A stretch of DNA of 33,415 bases. Source: Marinospirillum sp. Its GTDB lineage: Bacteria; Pseudomonadota; Gammaproteobacteria; Pseudomonadales; Halomonadaceae. Of the stretch, positions 17,888 to 26,191 are shown piece after piece. A model generated the notes under the pieces. It was not told the DNA's origin, did no database searches, and saw only the letters and a program-made list of their open reading frames with translations. A program made the position numbers and the translations under genes. The stretch is taken from NCBI RefSeq assembly GCF_014859565.1, contig NZ_JACUUA010000022.1, positions 1 through 33,415 of the forward strand, read 5' to 3'. Position 1 is the stretch's first letter. Each line of letters begins with the position of its first letter.

Positions 17888-17896
17888 GGGTATACT
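17868..17896 (+). promoter_or_regulatory. Candidate promoter of the small peptide-SCO-PCu(A)C operon
   Basis: CTGCCA (17868-17873) and TATACT (17891-17896) are 17 bases apart, with four and five of six consensus bases. The -35 sits inside the hairpin described above. The small ORF at 17933 would begin about 30 bases after the predicted start of transcription. Confidence 0.45.
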
Positions 17897-17932
17897 GCAA
17901 AAACGTTTTGTTATTTCGCTGAAGGTCAGGCT

Positions 17933-18049
17933 ATGCTGCTCAAGCGTCCACTACTGAACACCCTATTGTTGTTGCTGGCTTTGCTGGCCACAATGCAGCG
18001 TGTACTTACGCCCTTCGGTATTCCAGCGCTGATCCCAAGAGACCTTTAA
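17933..18049 (+). CDS. 38-aa hydrophobic small protein upstream of SCO
   Basis: The frame runs from the ATG at 17933 to a TAA that shares its last base with the SCO start codon (TAATG). The peptide has a short basic start (MLLKRP), one strongly hydrophobic segment rich in Leu/Ala (about residues 7-20) and a polar, proline-containing tail ending ALIPRDL. This could be a single-pass membrane peptide or an uncleaved signal-anchor. An AAGG lies 8 bases before the ATG. The overlap suggests that its translation feeds ribosomes to the SCO gene. It has no recognised family. The short length and the lack of a homologue check limit confidence. Confidence 0.55.
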   Translation: MLLKRPLLNTLLLLLALLATMQRVLTPFGIPALIPRDL

Positions 18050-18660
18050 TGAAAGTGAATCGCACACTGCTGTATGCCGGTGCCTTTTTGCTGGTGCTGC
18101 TGGCCTTTTTCCAGATTCAAGGCGGTGTAGAGAAAGCACAACAAAACCAGAACCCGGCACTCAGTGACAAACCTCAGGGCGCACCCTTCACCCTGCAAAG
18201 CAAGCAAGGTGAAGTCTCTCTCAGCGACTTTGAAGGTCGACTGGCGCTGGTTTATTTTGGTTACACCTGGTGCCCGGATATCTGTCCTGCATCCATGATG
18301 TTTATGGCGCGAGCAGTTAACAACCTGCCCGAAGATCTACGCAGCAGCATTCAGCCGATTTTTATTTCGGTAGATCCTGAACGGGACACCCCGGAAAGGC
18401 TGGCGGCTTATGTTGATTTTTTTGAGGCCGGTATTCTTGGATTGACCGGTGAAGAGCAAACACTGAAAACACTGAGTCAGGCCTATGGTGCCTTTTATCG
18501 TTATGTCGAAGTGGATTCTGCCATGGGATACGCGGTAGATCACACCTCGGACTTTTATCTGGTGAATCATCGTGGTGAACTGCTCGCCACACTACCTCAT
18601 GCAATCAATGGCAACCAGTTGACTCAAACACTGGTTGACGCCCTGAAAAATAATCTTTGA
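18049..18660 (+). CDS. SCO1/SenC family copper chaperone for cytochrome oxidase
   Basis: SCO proteins are membrane-anchored thioredoxin-fold proteins that deliver copper to, or reduce, the CuA site of cytochrome c oxidase. The 203-aa protein has one N-terminal anchor helix (about residues 7-23). The copper ligands are Cys75 and Cys79 in FGYTWCPDICPASM and His165 in VDHTSDFYLVN, all conserved. The ATG overlaps the stop of the small upstream ORF by one base, and AAGAGA serves as ribosome site. The PCu(A)C chaperone gene follows after 13 bases, a frequent pairing. Confidence 0.95.
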   Translation: MKVNRTLLYAGAFLLVLLAFFQIQGGVEKAQQNQNPALSDKPQGAPFTLQSKQGEVSLSDFEGRLALVYFGYTWCPDICPASMMFMARAVNNLPEDLRSSIQPIFISVDPERDTPERLAAYVDFFEAGILGLTGEEQTLKTLSQAYGAFYRYVEVDSAMGYAVDHTSDFYLVNHRGELLATLPHAINGNQLTQTLVDALKNNL

Positions 18661-18673
18661 ACCGGAGTCTTAT

Positions 18674-19138
18674 ATGAAACGTTTTTTCTTTGCTTCACTG
18701 CTGCTGCTCAGCTTAAGCCTGCCTCTGCAAGCCATGGATATTCAAACCAAGGATGCTTATGTACGTGCTGTACCGCCTGTCTCAGAGGTAACAGCGGCCT
18801 TTATGCAGCTGCACAACAATAGTCAGCAGGATCGAAAACTGGTCGCTGCCAGCAGTCCGGCATCTAAAATTGTAGAACTGCACACCCACACCGCTGTTGA
18901 TGGTGTTATGCAGATGCGACAGGTTGAATATATCAACCTGCCAGCCGGTGGTTTTGCTGAACTCAAGCCAGGTGGCTTACACCTGATGCTGATTGGCCTT
19001 AAACAACCATTAAAAGTGGATGAGCGTGTACAGATTAGTCTGTCACTGGATGATGGCAGCATCATTGAGCTGGATGTGCCTGTGCGTCCAATGCAGATGA
19101 TGATGCAGCACCAGCACCAGCACCAGCACCAGCATTAA
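18674..19138 (+). CDS. Periplasmic copper chaperone PCu(A)C with His/Gln/Met tail
   Basis: PCu(A)C proteins bind Cu(I) in the periplasm and pass it to oxidase subunit II, often together with SCO. The 154-aa precursor has a signal peptide (residues 1-20, cleavage after LQA). The copper motif of the form H(M)x10Mx21HxM is visible: VELHTHT, VMQMRQVE, then GGLHLMLIGL. The C-terminus extends into MQMMMQHQHQHQHQH, a Met- and His-rich tail that could hold extra copper. The DNA of that tail is a tandem hexamer repeat. The gene converges on the DUF294 gene with an 11-base gap. Confidence 0.95.
   Translation: MKRFFFASLLLLSLSLPLQAMDIQTKDAYVRAVPPVSEVTAAFMQLHNNSQQDRKLVAASSPASKIVELHTHTAVDGVMQMRQVEYINLPAGGFAELKPGGLHLMLIGLKQPLKVDERVQISLSLDDGSIIELDVPVRPMQMMMQHQHQHQHQH
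19106..19135 (+). repeat. Tandem CAGCAC hexamer repeat encoding the His-Gln tail
   Basis: There are four perfect copies of CAGCAC followed by CAGCAT, immediately before the stop codon of the PCu(A)C gene. Because the unit is six bases, slippage would add or remove Gln-His pairs without shifting the frame, so tail length may vary between strains. Confidence 0.9.
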
Positions 19139-19149
19139 AACCTGCTGGA

Positions 19150-20286
19150 TCAGATAGCGGGCAATTGTTTACGCACTTTGCGAACGAAGCTTCTGATCAA
19201 CTTCAAATCCATCTTCAGCAGCTGTTTCTGTCTTGCTGTGAGTTGCTGAAGATCCAACCAACCATCCGCCTGCCGCCCCGCCTTTAAGCTAACCAACTGT
19301 GCCTGCAACAACAAGCCTTGCAGTGAATCCAGCGCCTCAATCAAGTCAATCGCCTCTGCCGCCTGCAGTTGCTGCTGTGTCACCAAAGCCATTAATCTGT
19401 CCCGGGTCGAAATTTCCATCACACCCTGCATCAAACAAAAAAGCCTTGTTGCTGACTGCAAGGGTAACAACCCCTGACGCTTCAGATTCAGTGCATGGGC
19501 ATGGGGAGCTTCCTGACCATCACTGACCAGACGATCAAAAGCATCCAGCGCAACAGGGATCTCATCGAGCAACTCACCCATTTCATGTAAAAATCCGTGT
19601 GCCTTTGGCAGCAAAGCAGCCAGCTCAACACGAAAAGCCTGAGCCAGAGCGGCATCACCATAGATAGGGTTAAAGTCCAGCAGGATATTGGATAGCTGTA
19701 CTTTTTTGACCACACGGCCTGCTGTCCACAGGCGCATTTGCTCAATCCATTCTGACAGGCGTTTACGCCATAACGGCCAGCGAGCCATAACATGCCCTTT
19801 GCACAGCGGAATACCTGCTTGATCCAGACGATCCGTAAAGCCTTCTGCCAGGTGCTGAAACCAGGTATCAATCTCCTGATAACGGTGATCCGGAAAATCC
19901 TCCAGAATCATGGCATTATCCTGATCCGGGCGTAACAGGCTTTCATGACGGGCGGCAGAACCCAATTGCAGCACACAAAAACCAATCGGCGGCTCCCCCC
20001 AACCGTTACTGCGCATTGCTGCCAGGCTTTCCTCCAGTGCTTGTTGATATAACCAGTCATTGTGATCACTGATCAACTGGCTGATGCGCCAGGCAGGTAC
20101 GTCCAGCCTTAACAACACCTGCACCAACTGCTGCTGCCAGGGTTTGATCAGTTGAGCATCCAGATATTTTGGACACTCAACCAGCACCTCCTGTAGCGGT
20201 GCCAACACCTGGGCATCACTGCTCTGCAAACCACCGGGATGCTGAAACACTTGCCGCCACGGGGAAGATCTGGACAAATACTGCAT
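19150..20286 (-). CDS. DUF294 putative nucleotidyltransferase (GlnD-like domain)
   Basis: This 378-aa soluble protein has a nucleotidyltransferase signature in LGSAARHESLLRPDQDNAMI: Gly109-Ser110, Arg113, Glu115 and the acidic Asp121/Asp123 pair. This resembles the DUF294 domain related to the uridylyltransferase part of GlnD. The C-terminal half fits the substrate-binding DUF294_C helical domain. The CBS and cyclic-nucleotide-binding domains that often precede DUF294 are absent. GGGAGG is close before the ATG. In pseudomonads such genes sit next to symporter/exonuclease genes, so its position 3 kb from the exonuclease-symporter operon may reflect a split ancestral cluster (inference). The substrate is unknown. 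Confidence 0.85.
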   Translation of the reverse strand: MQYLSRSSPWRQVFQHPGGLQSSDAQVLAPLQEVLVECPKYLDAQLIKPWQQQLVQVLLRLDVPAWRISQLISDHNDWLYQQALEESLAAMRSNGWGEPPIGFCVLQLGSAARHESLLRPDQDNAMILEDFPDHRYQEIDTWFQHLAEGFTDRLDQAGIPLCKGHVMARWPLWRKRLSEWIEQMRLWTAGRVVKKVQLSNILLDFNPIYGDAALAQAFRVELAALLPKAHGFLHEMGELLDEIPVALDAFDRLVSDGQEAPHAHALNLKRQGLLPLQSATRLFCLMQGVMEISTRDRLMALVTQQQLQAAEAIDLIEALDSLQGLLLQAQLVSLKAGRQADGWLDLQQLTARQKQLLKMDLKLIRSFVRKVRKQLPAI

Positions 20287-20302
20287 AACGCCTCCCTGTC
20301 TT

Positions 20303-20331
20303 ATTTTTAAATTTTTCTGCTGTATTCATTC
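20303..20331 (-). promoter_or_regulatory. Possible promoter of the DUF294 gene
   Basis: In the 126 bases between argG and the DUF294 gene, the minus strand downstream of the argG terminator carries TTGGGT and TAGAAT about 17 bases apart; positions are approximate. The -10 matches five of six consensus bases, the -35 only three. Confidence 0.25.
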
Positions 20332-20357
20332 TAGTGATGATCCGGGTTAAACCCAAT

Positions 20358-20390
20358 AAAAAAAGCCCTGCAACCAAGTGATTACAGGGC
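20358..20390 (-). terminator. Intrinsic terminator of argG
   Basis: On the minus strand GCCCTG and CAGGGC (20390-20385 and 20370-20365) form a 6-bp GC stem with a 14-base loop, followed directly by T7 (20364-20358). It lies 23 bases after the argG stop. Confidence 0.85.
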
Positions 20391-20412
20391 ATTTTCAAAA
20401 CAGGAAAAGGGA

Positions 20413-21633
20413 TTAACCCAGCTTGCGGCCTTTGTTGGCAGCAATACGCAGACGCAGGGCGTTCAGTTTAATAAAACCTTCCGCATCTTTCTGGTTGTAA
20501 GCACCAGCATCATCTTCAAAGGTGGCAATGTTTTCATCAAACAAGGTATCAGCGGACTCACGGCCTACAGGAACTACGTTACCCTTGTAGAGTTTGACGC
20601 GCACCTTGCCGTTCACCACTTCCTGAGACTCATCAATCATGGTCTGCAGCAGTTTGCGCTCCGGGCTCCACCAGTAACCGTTATAAATCATCTCGGCATA
20701 ACGTGGCATCAGTTCGTCTTTCAGGTGTGCCACTTCACGATCCAGGGTGATGGATTCAATAGCACGGTGGGCTTTCATCATGATGGTGCCGCCGGGTGTT
20801 TCATAAGCACCACGGGACTTCATACCCACATAGCGGTTTTCGACGATATCCAGACGACCGATACCGTTGGCTCCACCCAGCTTGTTCAGTTTTTCCAGCA
20901 CTTCATGCGGCTTCAGACGTTCACCGTCGATGGCAACAATGTCACCCTTCTCATAGGTGAGTTCAATGTAGGTCGGGATATCAGGTGCTGCTTCCGGGCT
21001 GACACTCCAGCGCCACATGTCTTCTTCAGGTTCTGCCCAGGGATCTTCCAGAATGCCGCCTTCGTAAGAAATGTGCAGCAGGTTGGCATCCATGGAATAA
21101 GGAGATTTTTTACCCTGTTTGGCAAAATCAACCGGAATATTGTGTTCTTTGGCATAACCCATGAGTTTTTCACGGGACAAGAGATCCCATTCACGCCAGG
21201 GGGCAATCACTTTTACACCAGGCTTAAGCGCATAAGCACCCAGCTCAAAACGCACCTGATCGTTACCCTTACCGGTGGCACCATGAGAGATAGCATCAGC
21301 ATTGGTCTGGTTGGCAATTTCCACCAGACGCTTGGCAATCAGCGGACGGGCAATGGAAGTGCCCAGCAGGTATTCACCTTCATAAATGGTATTGGCACGG
21401 AACATCGGGAACACATAGTCACGCACAAACTCTTCGCGCAGGTCTTCGATGTAAATTTCCTTCACACCCATGGCAATGGCCTTGGCACGCGCAGGCTCCA
21501 GCTCCTCACCCTGCCCCAGATCCGCAGTGAAAGTAACCACCTCGCAACCATAGGTGTCTTCCAGCCACTTCAGGATGATTGAAGTATCCAAACCACCGGA
21601 ATAGGCCAGCACGACCTTTTTTACATCAGACAT
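20413..21633 (-). CDS. argG: Argininosuccinate synthase
   Basis: ArgG condenses citrulline and aspartate using ATP in the penultimate step of arginine synthesis. The 406-aa protein begins [20 protein letters not shown] with the N-type ATP pyrophosphatase loop SGGLDTS. Further conserved blocks are [37 protein letters not shown] and [10 protein letters not shown]. The length is typical of the shorter bacterial class rather than the 447-aa E. coli type. AGGAG precedes the ATG. It is transcribed alone, with its own promoter and terminator; argD and argF lie 2.5-4 kb away on the other strand. No ArgR box was recognised upstream. Confidence 0.98.
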   Translation of the reverse strand: MSDVKKVVLAYSGGLDTSIILKWLEDTYGCEVVTFTADLGQGEELEPARAKAIAMGVKEIYIEDLREEFVRDYVFPMFRANTIYEGEYLLGTSIARPLIAKRLVEIANQTNADAISHGATGKGNDQVRFELGAYALKPGVKVIAPWREWDLLSREKLMGYAKEHNIPVDFAKQGKKSPYSMDANLLHISYEGGILEDPWAEPEEDMWRWSVSPEAAPDIPTYIELTYEKGDIVAIDGERLKPHEVLEKLNKLGGANGIGRLDIVENRYVGMKSRGAYETPGGTIMMKAHRAIESITLDREVAHLKDELMPRYAEMIYNGYWWSPERKLLQTMIDESQEVVNGKVRVKLYKGNVVPVGRESADTLFDENIATFEDDAGAYNQKDAEGFIKLNALRLRIAANKGRKLG

Positions 21634-21687
21634 GATTTCTCCTCAAAGTGTTCTGACCTAACGCCAGAAGCAGGAACAATGAACAGC

Positions 21688-21709
21688 AAAAGGGCTGCAA
21701 AAGCAGCCC
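21688..21709 (-). terminator. Hairpin with short T-tract between motY and argG
   Basis: On the minus strand GGGCTGC-TTTT-GCAGCCC forms a perfect 7-bp GC-rich stem with a 4-base loop, followed by TTTT. It is 63-84 bases after the motY stop and could end that transcript. It also lies downstream of the likely argG promoter, hence inside the argG leader, where it could act as an attenuator or a 5'-protective hairpin. Confidence 0.55.
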
Positions 21710-21726
21710 AGAAACCGGATAAAAGG

Positions 21727-21755
21727 ATTATAACGCAAGGAACACAGATCGTCAG
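21727..21755 (-). promoter_or_regulatory. Promoter of argG
   Basis: On the minus strand CTGACG (21755-21750) and a perfect TATAAT (21732-21727) are separated by 17 bases. The transcript would start near 21720 and carry a leader of roughly 85 bases that contains the hairpin at 21709-21688. Confidence 0.65.
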
Positions 21756-21771
21756 CGCTGACTTGATCAGA

Positions 21772-22695
21772 TCAGAACAGAGGCTTGATTTCCAGTTCCC
21801 GCTCCAATTTGATGGTGACTCTGCGGTTGGTGGCACGACCCTGCGCGGTTCTGTTATCCGCTATGGGGTAACGCTGACCGTGATACTGGGAGACAATCAA
21901 CTCCTGCGGCATACCCCGTGCGAGCATATATTCCGTCACGGCATCGGCTCTACGACTGGATAACTCGCGGTTATCACGACGAGTACCGGAAGCATCCGAG
22001 TGACCATCCACCATCACCACAATCACCTCAGGGTCTGCATAGGTATAACGCACAATCAGATCCAGCTGATCACGATCTGCCTGAGTCAACTCTGCACCAC
22101 CCAAGTGAAAATTGATCATAACATCGCGTATTTGGTCATAGTTAACGGGCAACAGCTGAGCCTGGCACAACTGGAAATCGGCAAAAGCGGGATGAAAATG
22201 CAGCGGCGTCAGACTGGCACGACGACGCTCAATACGGGAATCACGGTCTTCCTGCACCATGGAAGGCATCAACCCCTGACGCAGGCTTTCGAGTACCAGC
22301 TCGGTTTGTTGCGTAGCAATCCGCATCGGGCGATCCGTGGTCACCAGATCATAACTACCCAGATGATGTGTACCTGTACCAGGCAACCACTGAGGCGCCA
22401 TGGCAACCAGTTGAACCTGACCGGGACGGAAAGCATGACGGAAAGGTTGGATCTCCATACGAACCGACTCACCGGCACGGTGAATAAAACGGGCTTCACC
22501 AAAATTAGGGATATAATGCGTCAGTTCACAGTTTAACTGCGAAGGGTTGCTGGCCTGCCACAAACCGGGTTCATAACCCGCCTGCCAGGTGCTGGCCTGC
22601 ACACCGGAAGCACCCAGCAGCAAAGCTGCAGCGGCATATAAATGCTTCAGTTTACCTGTACGCCCTGTTGTCGATGTGGCAGTTAAGTCAGACAC
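21772..22695 (-). CDS. motY: OmpA-family protein, MotY-like flagellar motor component
   Basis: MotY forms part of the periplasmic T-ring that anchors stators of the polar flagellar motor. The protein has a signal peptide (hydrophobic core [13 protein letters not shown], cleavage after VQA). Its N-terminal domain includes [20 protein letters not shown], matching the MotY N domain. The C-terminal OmpA peptidoglycan-binding domain reads [20 protein letters not shown] and [10 protein letters not shown]. The GTG at 22695 has AAGGA at 7 bases; the frame continues to a TTG at 22746, which is less likely as start. That gives 307 aa. It is divergent from rnt, and no other motor gene is nearby. Confidence 0.88.
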   Translation of the reverse strand: MSDLTATSTTGRTGKLKHLYAAAALLLGASGVQASTWQAGYEPGLWQASNPSQLNCELTHYIPNFGEARFIHRAGESVRMEIQPFRHAFRPGQVQLVAMAPQWLPGTGTHHLGSYDLVTTDRPMRIATQQTELVLESLRQGLMPSMVQEDRDSRIERRRASLTPLHFHPAFADFQLCQAQLLPVNYDQIRDVMINFHLGGAELTQADRDQLDLIVRYTYADPEVIVVMVDGHSDASGTRRDNRELSSRRADAVTEYMLARGMPQELIVSQYHGQRYPIADNRTAQGRATNRRVTIKLERELEIKPLF

Positions 22696-22888
22696 ACTGG
22701 AATCCTTCTTGAAAAATCCGGGGGTTATCCCGCTTTTGTCACTCAAATCACTTTCTGTGATGCTCTACCGACCTATCGACCCGGCAGTGTGTAACTTTAG
22801 CAAAACAACTGAAAAATACAGGGGCTATGTTAAGCTAGTCTTGGCATCAACCCAAGTCTTTAATTCCCACGCCGGTCAGGAGCTTTGC

Positions 22889-23554
22889 GTGAACAGTCAG
22901 TCCAGTGTCAAACATCCCATGTCCCGCCGCTTCCGGGGCTACCTGCCCGTTGTTATTGATGTTGAAACAGCCGGTTTTAATGCTGCCACTGACGCCCTGC
23001 TGGAAGTCTCTGCCACCACCCTGACCATGGATGAAAACGGCATGATCCTGCCAGATCACAGTGTTTCACGCCATCTGATTCCTTTTGAAGGAGCCAATAT
23101 TGAGCAGGCGGCGCTGGATTTCACCAAAATCGACCTGAACAGCAGCTTTCGCCAGAGTATTGCTGTGGCAGAAGACAAAGCACTGGGTGAGATTTTTAAG
23201 ACAGTGCGCAAGGCCATCAAGGCTCACAGCTGCTCGCGTGCGATACTGGTCGGACACAATGCCAGCTTTGACTTGGCTTTTATCAATGCTGCTGTTGAAC
23301 GCTGCGCCATCAAACGCAACCCTTTCCATCCCTTTTCCAGTTTTGACACCGCCACACTGGGCGCACTGGCCTTTGGTCAGACAGTGCTGGCTCGTGCTTG
23401 CAAAGCAGCCGGTATTGCCTTTGATAACCGTGAAGCTCACTCTGCCAGTTATGACACAGAAAAAACCGCCGAGCTCTTTTGTGCGGTGATCAACACCTGG
23501 CACGAACTCGGCGGCTGGGAACTGGCGCTCAGGACTATGCCCGAGCAGGAATAA
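22889..23554 (+). CDS. rnt: Ribonuclease T
   Basis: RNase T is a DEDDh exoribonuclease that trims the 3' ends of tRNAs and other stable RNAs. The 221-aa protein shows Asp24/Glu26 in [10 protein letters not shown], Asp128 in [10 protein letters not shown], and His184/Asp189 in [13 protein letters not shown]. The family-typical [14 protein letters not shown] and [12 protein letters not shown] segments are also present. The frame is open 100 codons upstream, but the GTG at 22889 has AGGAG at 6 bases and gives the normal length. An ATG ten codons later lacks a ribosome site. It converges with grxD, 3 bases apart. Confidence 0.97.
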   Translation: MNSQSSVKHPMSRRFRGYLPVVIDVETAGFNAATDALLEVSATTLTMDENGMILPDHSVSRHLIPFEGANIEQAALDFTKIDLNSSFRQSIAVAEDKALGEIFKTVRKAIKAHSCSRAILVGHNASFDLAFINAAVERCAIKRNPFHPFSSFDTATLGALAFGQTVLARACKAAGIAFDNREAHSASYDTEKTAELFCAVINTWHELGGWELALRTMPEQE

Positions 23555-23557
23555 CAA

Positions 23558-23884
23558 TCAAGCCTGAGCTTGAGCCGCTTCTTCCACCATTTTTTGCAGT
23601 TCACCCTGCTGGTGCAGATCAAGGATGATGTCACAACCACCCACCAGCTCACCTTTCAGCCACAGCTGAGGAAAGGTTGGCCAGTTAGCAAACTTCGGTA
23701 GCTCGGCACGGACATCGGGATGCTCCAGAATATTAACAAAAGCAAATTTCTGACCACAGGCCATCAGTGATTGTACCGCCTGTGCAGAAAAACCACACTG
23801 GGGCATCTGCGGGTTGCCTTTCATATAAAGCAGTACGGGGTTGCTGGAAATCTGTTCTTTGATGGTATCAAGGGTAGAGGACAT
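23558..23884 (-). CDS. grxD: Monothiol glutaredoxin, Grx4 (GrxD) type
   Basis: This 108-aa CGFS glutaredoxin binds or transfers [2Fe-2S] clusters, often with BolA. The active site is MKGNPQMPQCGFSAQAV with the single catalytic Cys30. The conserved WPTFPQLWLKGELVGGCDI holds the cis-Pro glutathione site. Its length equals the E. coli protein. The upstream region carries a palindrome that closely fits the IscR type-1 site (23925-23949), supporting a role in Fe-S homeostasis. Confidence 0.97.
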   Translation of the reverse strand: MSSTLDTIKEQISSNPVLLYMKGNPQMPQCGFSAQAVQSLMACGQKFAFVNILEHPDVRAELPKFANWPTFPQLWLKGELVGGCDIILDLHQQGELQKMVEEAAQAQA

Positions 23885-23924
23885 TAAAGCTCACCTTTTG
23901 CATTAAGGAAAAATCACAGGGGAT

Positions 23925-23949
23925 AAACCCGACTAAGTTAGTCAATTTT
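23925..23949. promoter_or_regulatory. IscR type-1-like operator upstream of grxD
   Basis: Centred in the grxD-argD divergent region, about 41-65 bases before the grxD ATG, is a near-palindrome with core CCGACTAAGTTAGTCAA. Aligned by hand to the published type-1 IscR consensus (ATASYYGACT, RWWWY, AGTCRRSTAT), 21 of 25 positions agree, including both GACT/AGTC arms. It may cover a grxD promoter element, since TTGACT is embedded in it on the minus strand. Confidence 0.55.
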
Positions 23950-24000
23950 AGCGGTCTAACCCGCCGAATAACAAGTGACATAGAAAAATTTAACACCTTC

Positions 24001-24029
24001 TTGCCAGCAACTGGGCAAGTGCTTAGACT
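24001..24029 (+). promoter_or_regulatory. Promoter of argD-argF-selD-selU with overlapping inverted repeat
   Basis: TTGCCA (24001-24006) and TAGACT (24024-24029) have a 17-base spacer. An inverted repeat CTTGCC (24000-24005)/GGCAAG (24014-24019) covers the -35 and part of the spacer, so a repressor site is possible. It does not resemble an ArgR box. Confidence 0.5.
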
Positions 24030-24077
24030 GAATGTTTTTTTCGGGTTCGCCCGCTTTCTCAGGAGGAATTTTGCACC

Positions 24078-25262
24078 ATGGCTCACTCTGCCCTGATGCA
24101 CACTTATGGTCGCTTACCCGTTGCTTTCATCGAAGGCAAGGGTTCATGGCTGACCGACACCAATGGCAAAACCTATCTGGATGCTTTAAGCGGCATTGCA
24201 GTCTGCGGTCTGGGTCACGCCCATCCTACAGTCACCCGCGCTATCTGTGATCAGGCTAGCCGATTGGTGCATACCTCCAATCTTTATCAGATTCCTGCTC
24301 AGGAAGCAGCCGGTCAGAAACTGATCGAACTGTCCGGCATGGACAAGGTGTTTTTCTGTAATTCAGGTGCTGAGGCCAACGAGGGTGCCATTAAACTGGC
24401 ACGCCTGCATGGTCATAAAAAGGGCATTGAAGTACCGCATGTGCTGGTAATGGAAAATGCTTTTCATGGCCGCACCCTGGCAACCCTGACCGCTACCGGC
24501 AATCGCAAGGTGCAGGCGGGCTTTGAGCCACTGGTCACCGGCTTTATCCGTTGTGCCTATAATGATCTGGATGCCGTCAAAAACATTGTGGAACGGCGCA
24601 CGGATATTGCCGCCATTCTGATCGAACCCATTCAGGGCGAAGGCGGGCTGGCCGTTGCTTCGGATGAAGTGATGAATGGCCTGCGCCAGCTCTGTGACCA
24701 GCATAACCTGCTGTTGATGCTGGACGAGGTTCAAACGGGTAATGGCCGTACCGGTACTTATTATGCTTTCCAGCGTTATGACTGGAGGCCTGATGTGGTA
24801 ACCACTGCCAAAGGCCTGGGCAACGGCTTCCCGATTGGTGCCGTGATGGCACAGGGTGCTGCTGCTGAACTCTTCCAGCCGGGTTACCACGGCTCCACCT
24901 ATGGTGGCACCCCACTGGGTAGCGCCACTGTGCTGGCGGTACTGGAAACACTGGAAAAAGAACAACTCTGTGCCCGTGCAGCCACGCTGGGTGAACGCAT
25001 TACATCCGGTTTGCAAACAGCACTGGAGGGTGTACAGGGCTTTAAAGGCATGCGTGGTCGTGGCCTGATGATTGGCATAGAGCTGGATCAACCCTGTGGT
25101 GAGCTGGTACAACTGGCTCTGGATGCAGGACTGCTGATCAACGTTACCGCCGGTCAGGTTGTACGCCTGTTGCCACCACTGACCTTTACCGATGCAGAGG
25201 CTGATCAACTGATCAGCCAGTTAAGCCAGCTAATCCGGGATTGGCTGGCATCACGGAGTTAA
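24078..25262 (+). CDS. argD: Acetylornithine aminotransferase
   Basis: ArgD transfers an amino group from glutamate to N-acetylglutamate semialdehyde in arginine synthesis, and in many bacteria it also serves lysine synthesis. The 394-aa class-III PLP aminotransferase shows [17 protein letters not shown], the NAFHGRT motif, [14 protein letters not shown] and the PLP lysine Lys245 in [20 protein letters not shown] lies 11 bases before the ATG. argF follows 2 bases after the stop, and the operon continues to selD and selU. Confidence 0.96.
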   Translation: MAHSALMHTYGRLPVAFIEGKGSWLTDTNGKTYLDALSGIAVCGLGHAHPTVTRAICDQASRLVHTSNLYQIPAQEAAGQKLIELSGMDKVFFCNSGAEANEGAIKLARLHGHKKGIEVPHVLVMENAFHGRTLATLTATGNRKVQAGFEPLVTGFIRCAYNDLDAVKNIVERRTDIAAILIEPIQGEGGLAVASDEVMNGLRQLCDQHNLLLMLDEVQTGNGRTGTYYAFQRYDWRPDVVTTAKGLGNGFPIGAVMAQGAAAELFQPGYHGSTYGGTPLGSATVLAVLETLEKEQLCARAATLGERITSGLQTALEGVQGFKGMRGRGLMIGIELDQPCGELVQLALDAGLLINVTAGQVVRLLPPLTFTDAEADQLISQLSQLIRDWLASRS

Positions 25263-25264
25263 TC

Positions 25265-26191
25265 ATGAGTGTCAGACATTTTTTAACCCTGACAGACCTG
25301 TCCCCACAGGAACTGGAGCGCCTGATTCAGCGTGCGATTGAGCTGAAGCGCCGCCACAAGTCAGGCATCATTGATGAGCCGCTCAAGAATCGTGTGCTGG
25401 CAATGATTTTTGAGAAGTCATCCACCCGCACCCGCGTCTCTTTTGAAGCGGGTATGATTCAGCTCGGCGGTGGCTCCATTTTTCTGTCACCGCGTGATAC
25501 CCAACTGGGACGCGGTGAGCCGCTGGAAGACACCGCCAGAGTGCTGTCTGAGATGGTGGATGCCATTATGGTACGCACCTACTCTCATCAGGATCTGGAA
25601 AAACTGGCCAGCTACTCCACCATCCCTGTCATCAATGCCCTGACGGATGATTTTCATCCCTGTCAGCTGCTGGCCGATGTACAAACCTTTGTGGAGTGTC
25701 GCGGCAGCCTGCAGGGCAAAACCGTCACCTGGATTGGTGATGGCAACAACATGTGCAACTCCTACATGAAGGCGGCACGCCAGTTCGACTTCCAGCTACG
25801 CATCTGCTGCCCGGAAGGTTATGAACCCAGCGCCAGCCTGATGGAAGATTATGCAGATCGTATCACCTTGATTCGCGAGCCAAAGGCTGCAGTGAAAGAT
25901 GTACAATTGGTTGTCACCGATGTCTGGGCTTCCATGGGTCAGGAAGAAGAACAAGCACGCCGCAAGCGGGATTTTGCACCTTATCAGGTTTCACCGAAAC
26001 TGATGGATCACGCAGCCAAAGATGCGCTGTTCATGCACTGCCTGCCCGCCCACCGAGGCGAAGAAGTCAGTGAAGACATGCTGGATGATTACCGTTCAGT
26101 CGTCTGGCAGGAAGCAGGCAACCGCCTGCACGCACAAAAAGCGCTGCTGGAGTTTCTGATTGTTGGGTCACCCACTCTGGCAGGGGCCTGA
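25265..26191 (+). CDS. argF: Ornithine carbamoyltransferase
   Basis: The enzyme makes citrulline from ornithine and carbamoyl phosphate. The carbamoyl-phosphate motif [10 protein letters not shown] is near residue 47, with FHPCQLLAD in the middle and the ornithine-binding [13 protein letters not shown] near the C-terminus. From the ATG at 25265 (GGAG at 8 bases) the protein has 308 aa, normal for the anabolic form. A start eight codons upstream, inside argD, is unlikely. The stop overlaps the selD start by one base (TGATG). Confidence 0.97.
   Translation: MSVRHFLTLTDLSPQELERLIQRAIELKRRHKSGIIDEPLKNRVLAMIFEKSSTRTRVSFEAGMIQLGGGSIFLSPRDTQLGRGEPLEDTARVLSEMVDAIMVRTYSHQDLEKLASYSTIPVINALTDDFHPCQLLADVQTFVECRGSLQGKTVTWIGDGNNMCNSYMKAARQFDFQLRICCPEGYEPSASLMEDYADRITLIREPKAAVKDVQLVVTDVWASMGQEEEQARRKRDFAPYQVSPKLMDHAAKDALFMHCLPAHRGEEVSEDMLDDYRSVVWQEAGNRLHAQKALLEFLIVGSPTLAGA

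Noticed and set aside
17001..17900. 299-aa open frame opposite the chemoreceptor
   Set aside because: It is Cys/His-rich nonsense produced by the antisense of the coiled-coil region; the plus-strand gene is certain.
20725..21582. 285-aa open frame opposite argG
   Set aside because: It is an antisense shadow of a highly conserved gene, with no family resemblance or ribosome site.
22589..22888. 100-residue N-terminal extension of RNase T
   Set aside because: It runs through the divergent motY start; the GTG at 22889 has AGGAG and gives the standard 221 aa.
24363..25208. 281-aa open frame opposite argD
   Set aside because: It is antisense to a conserved aminotransferase; the composition is not protein-like.
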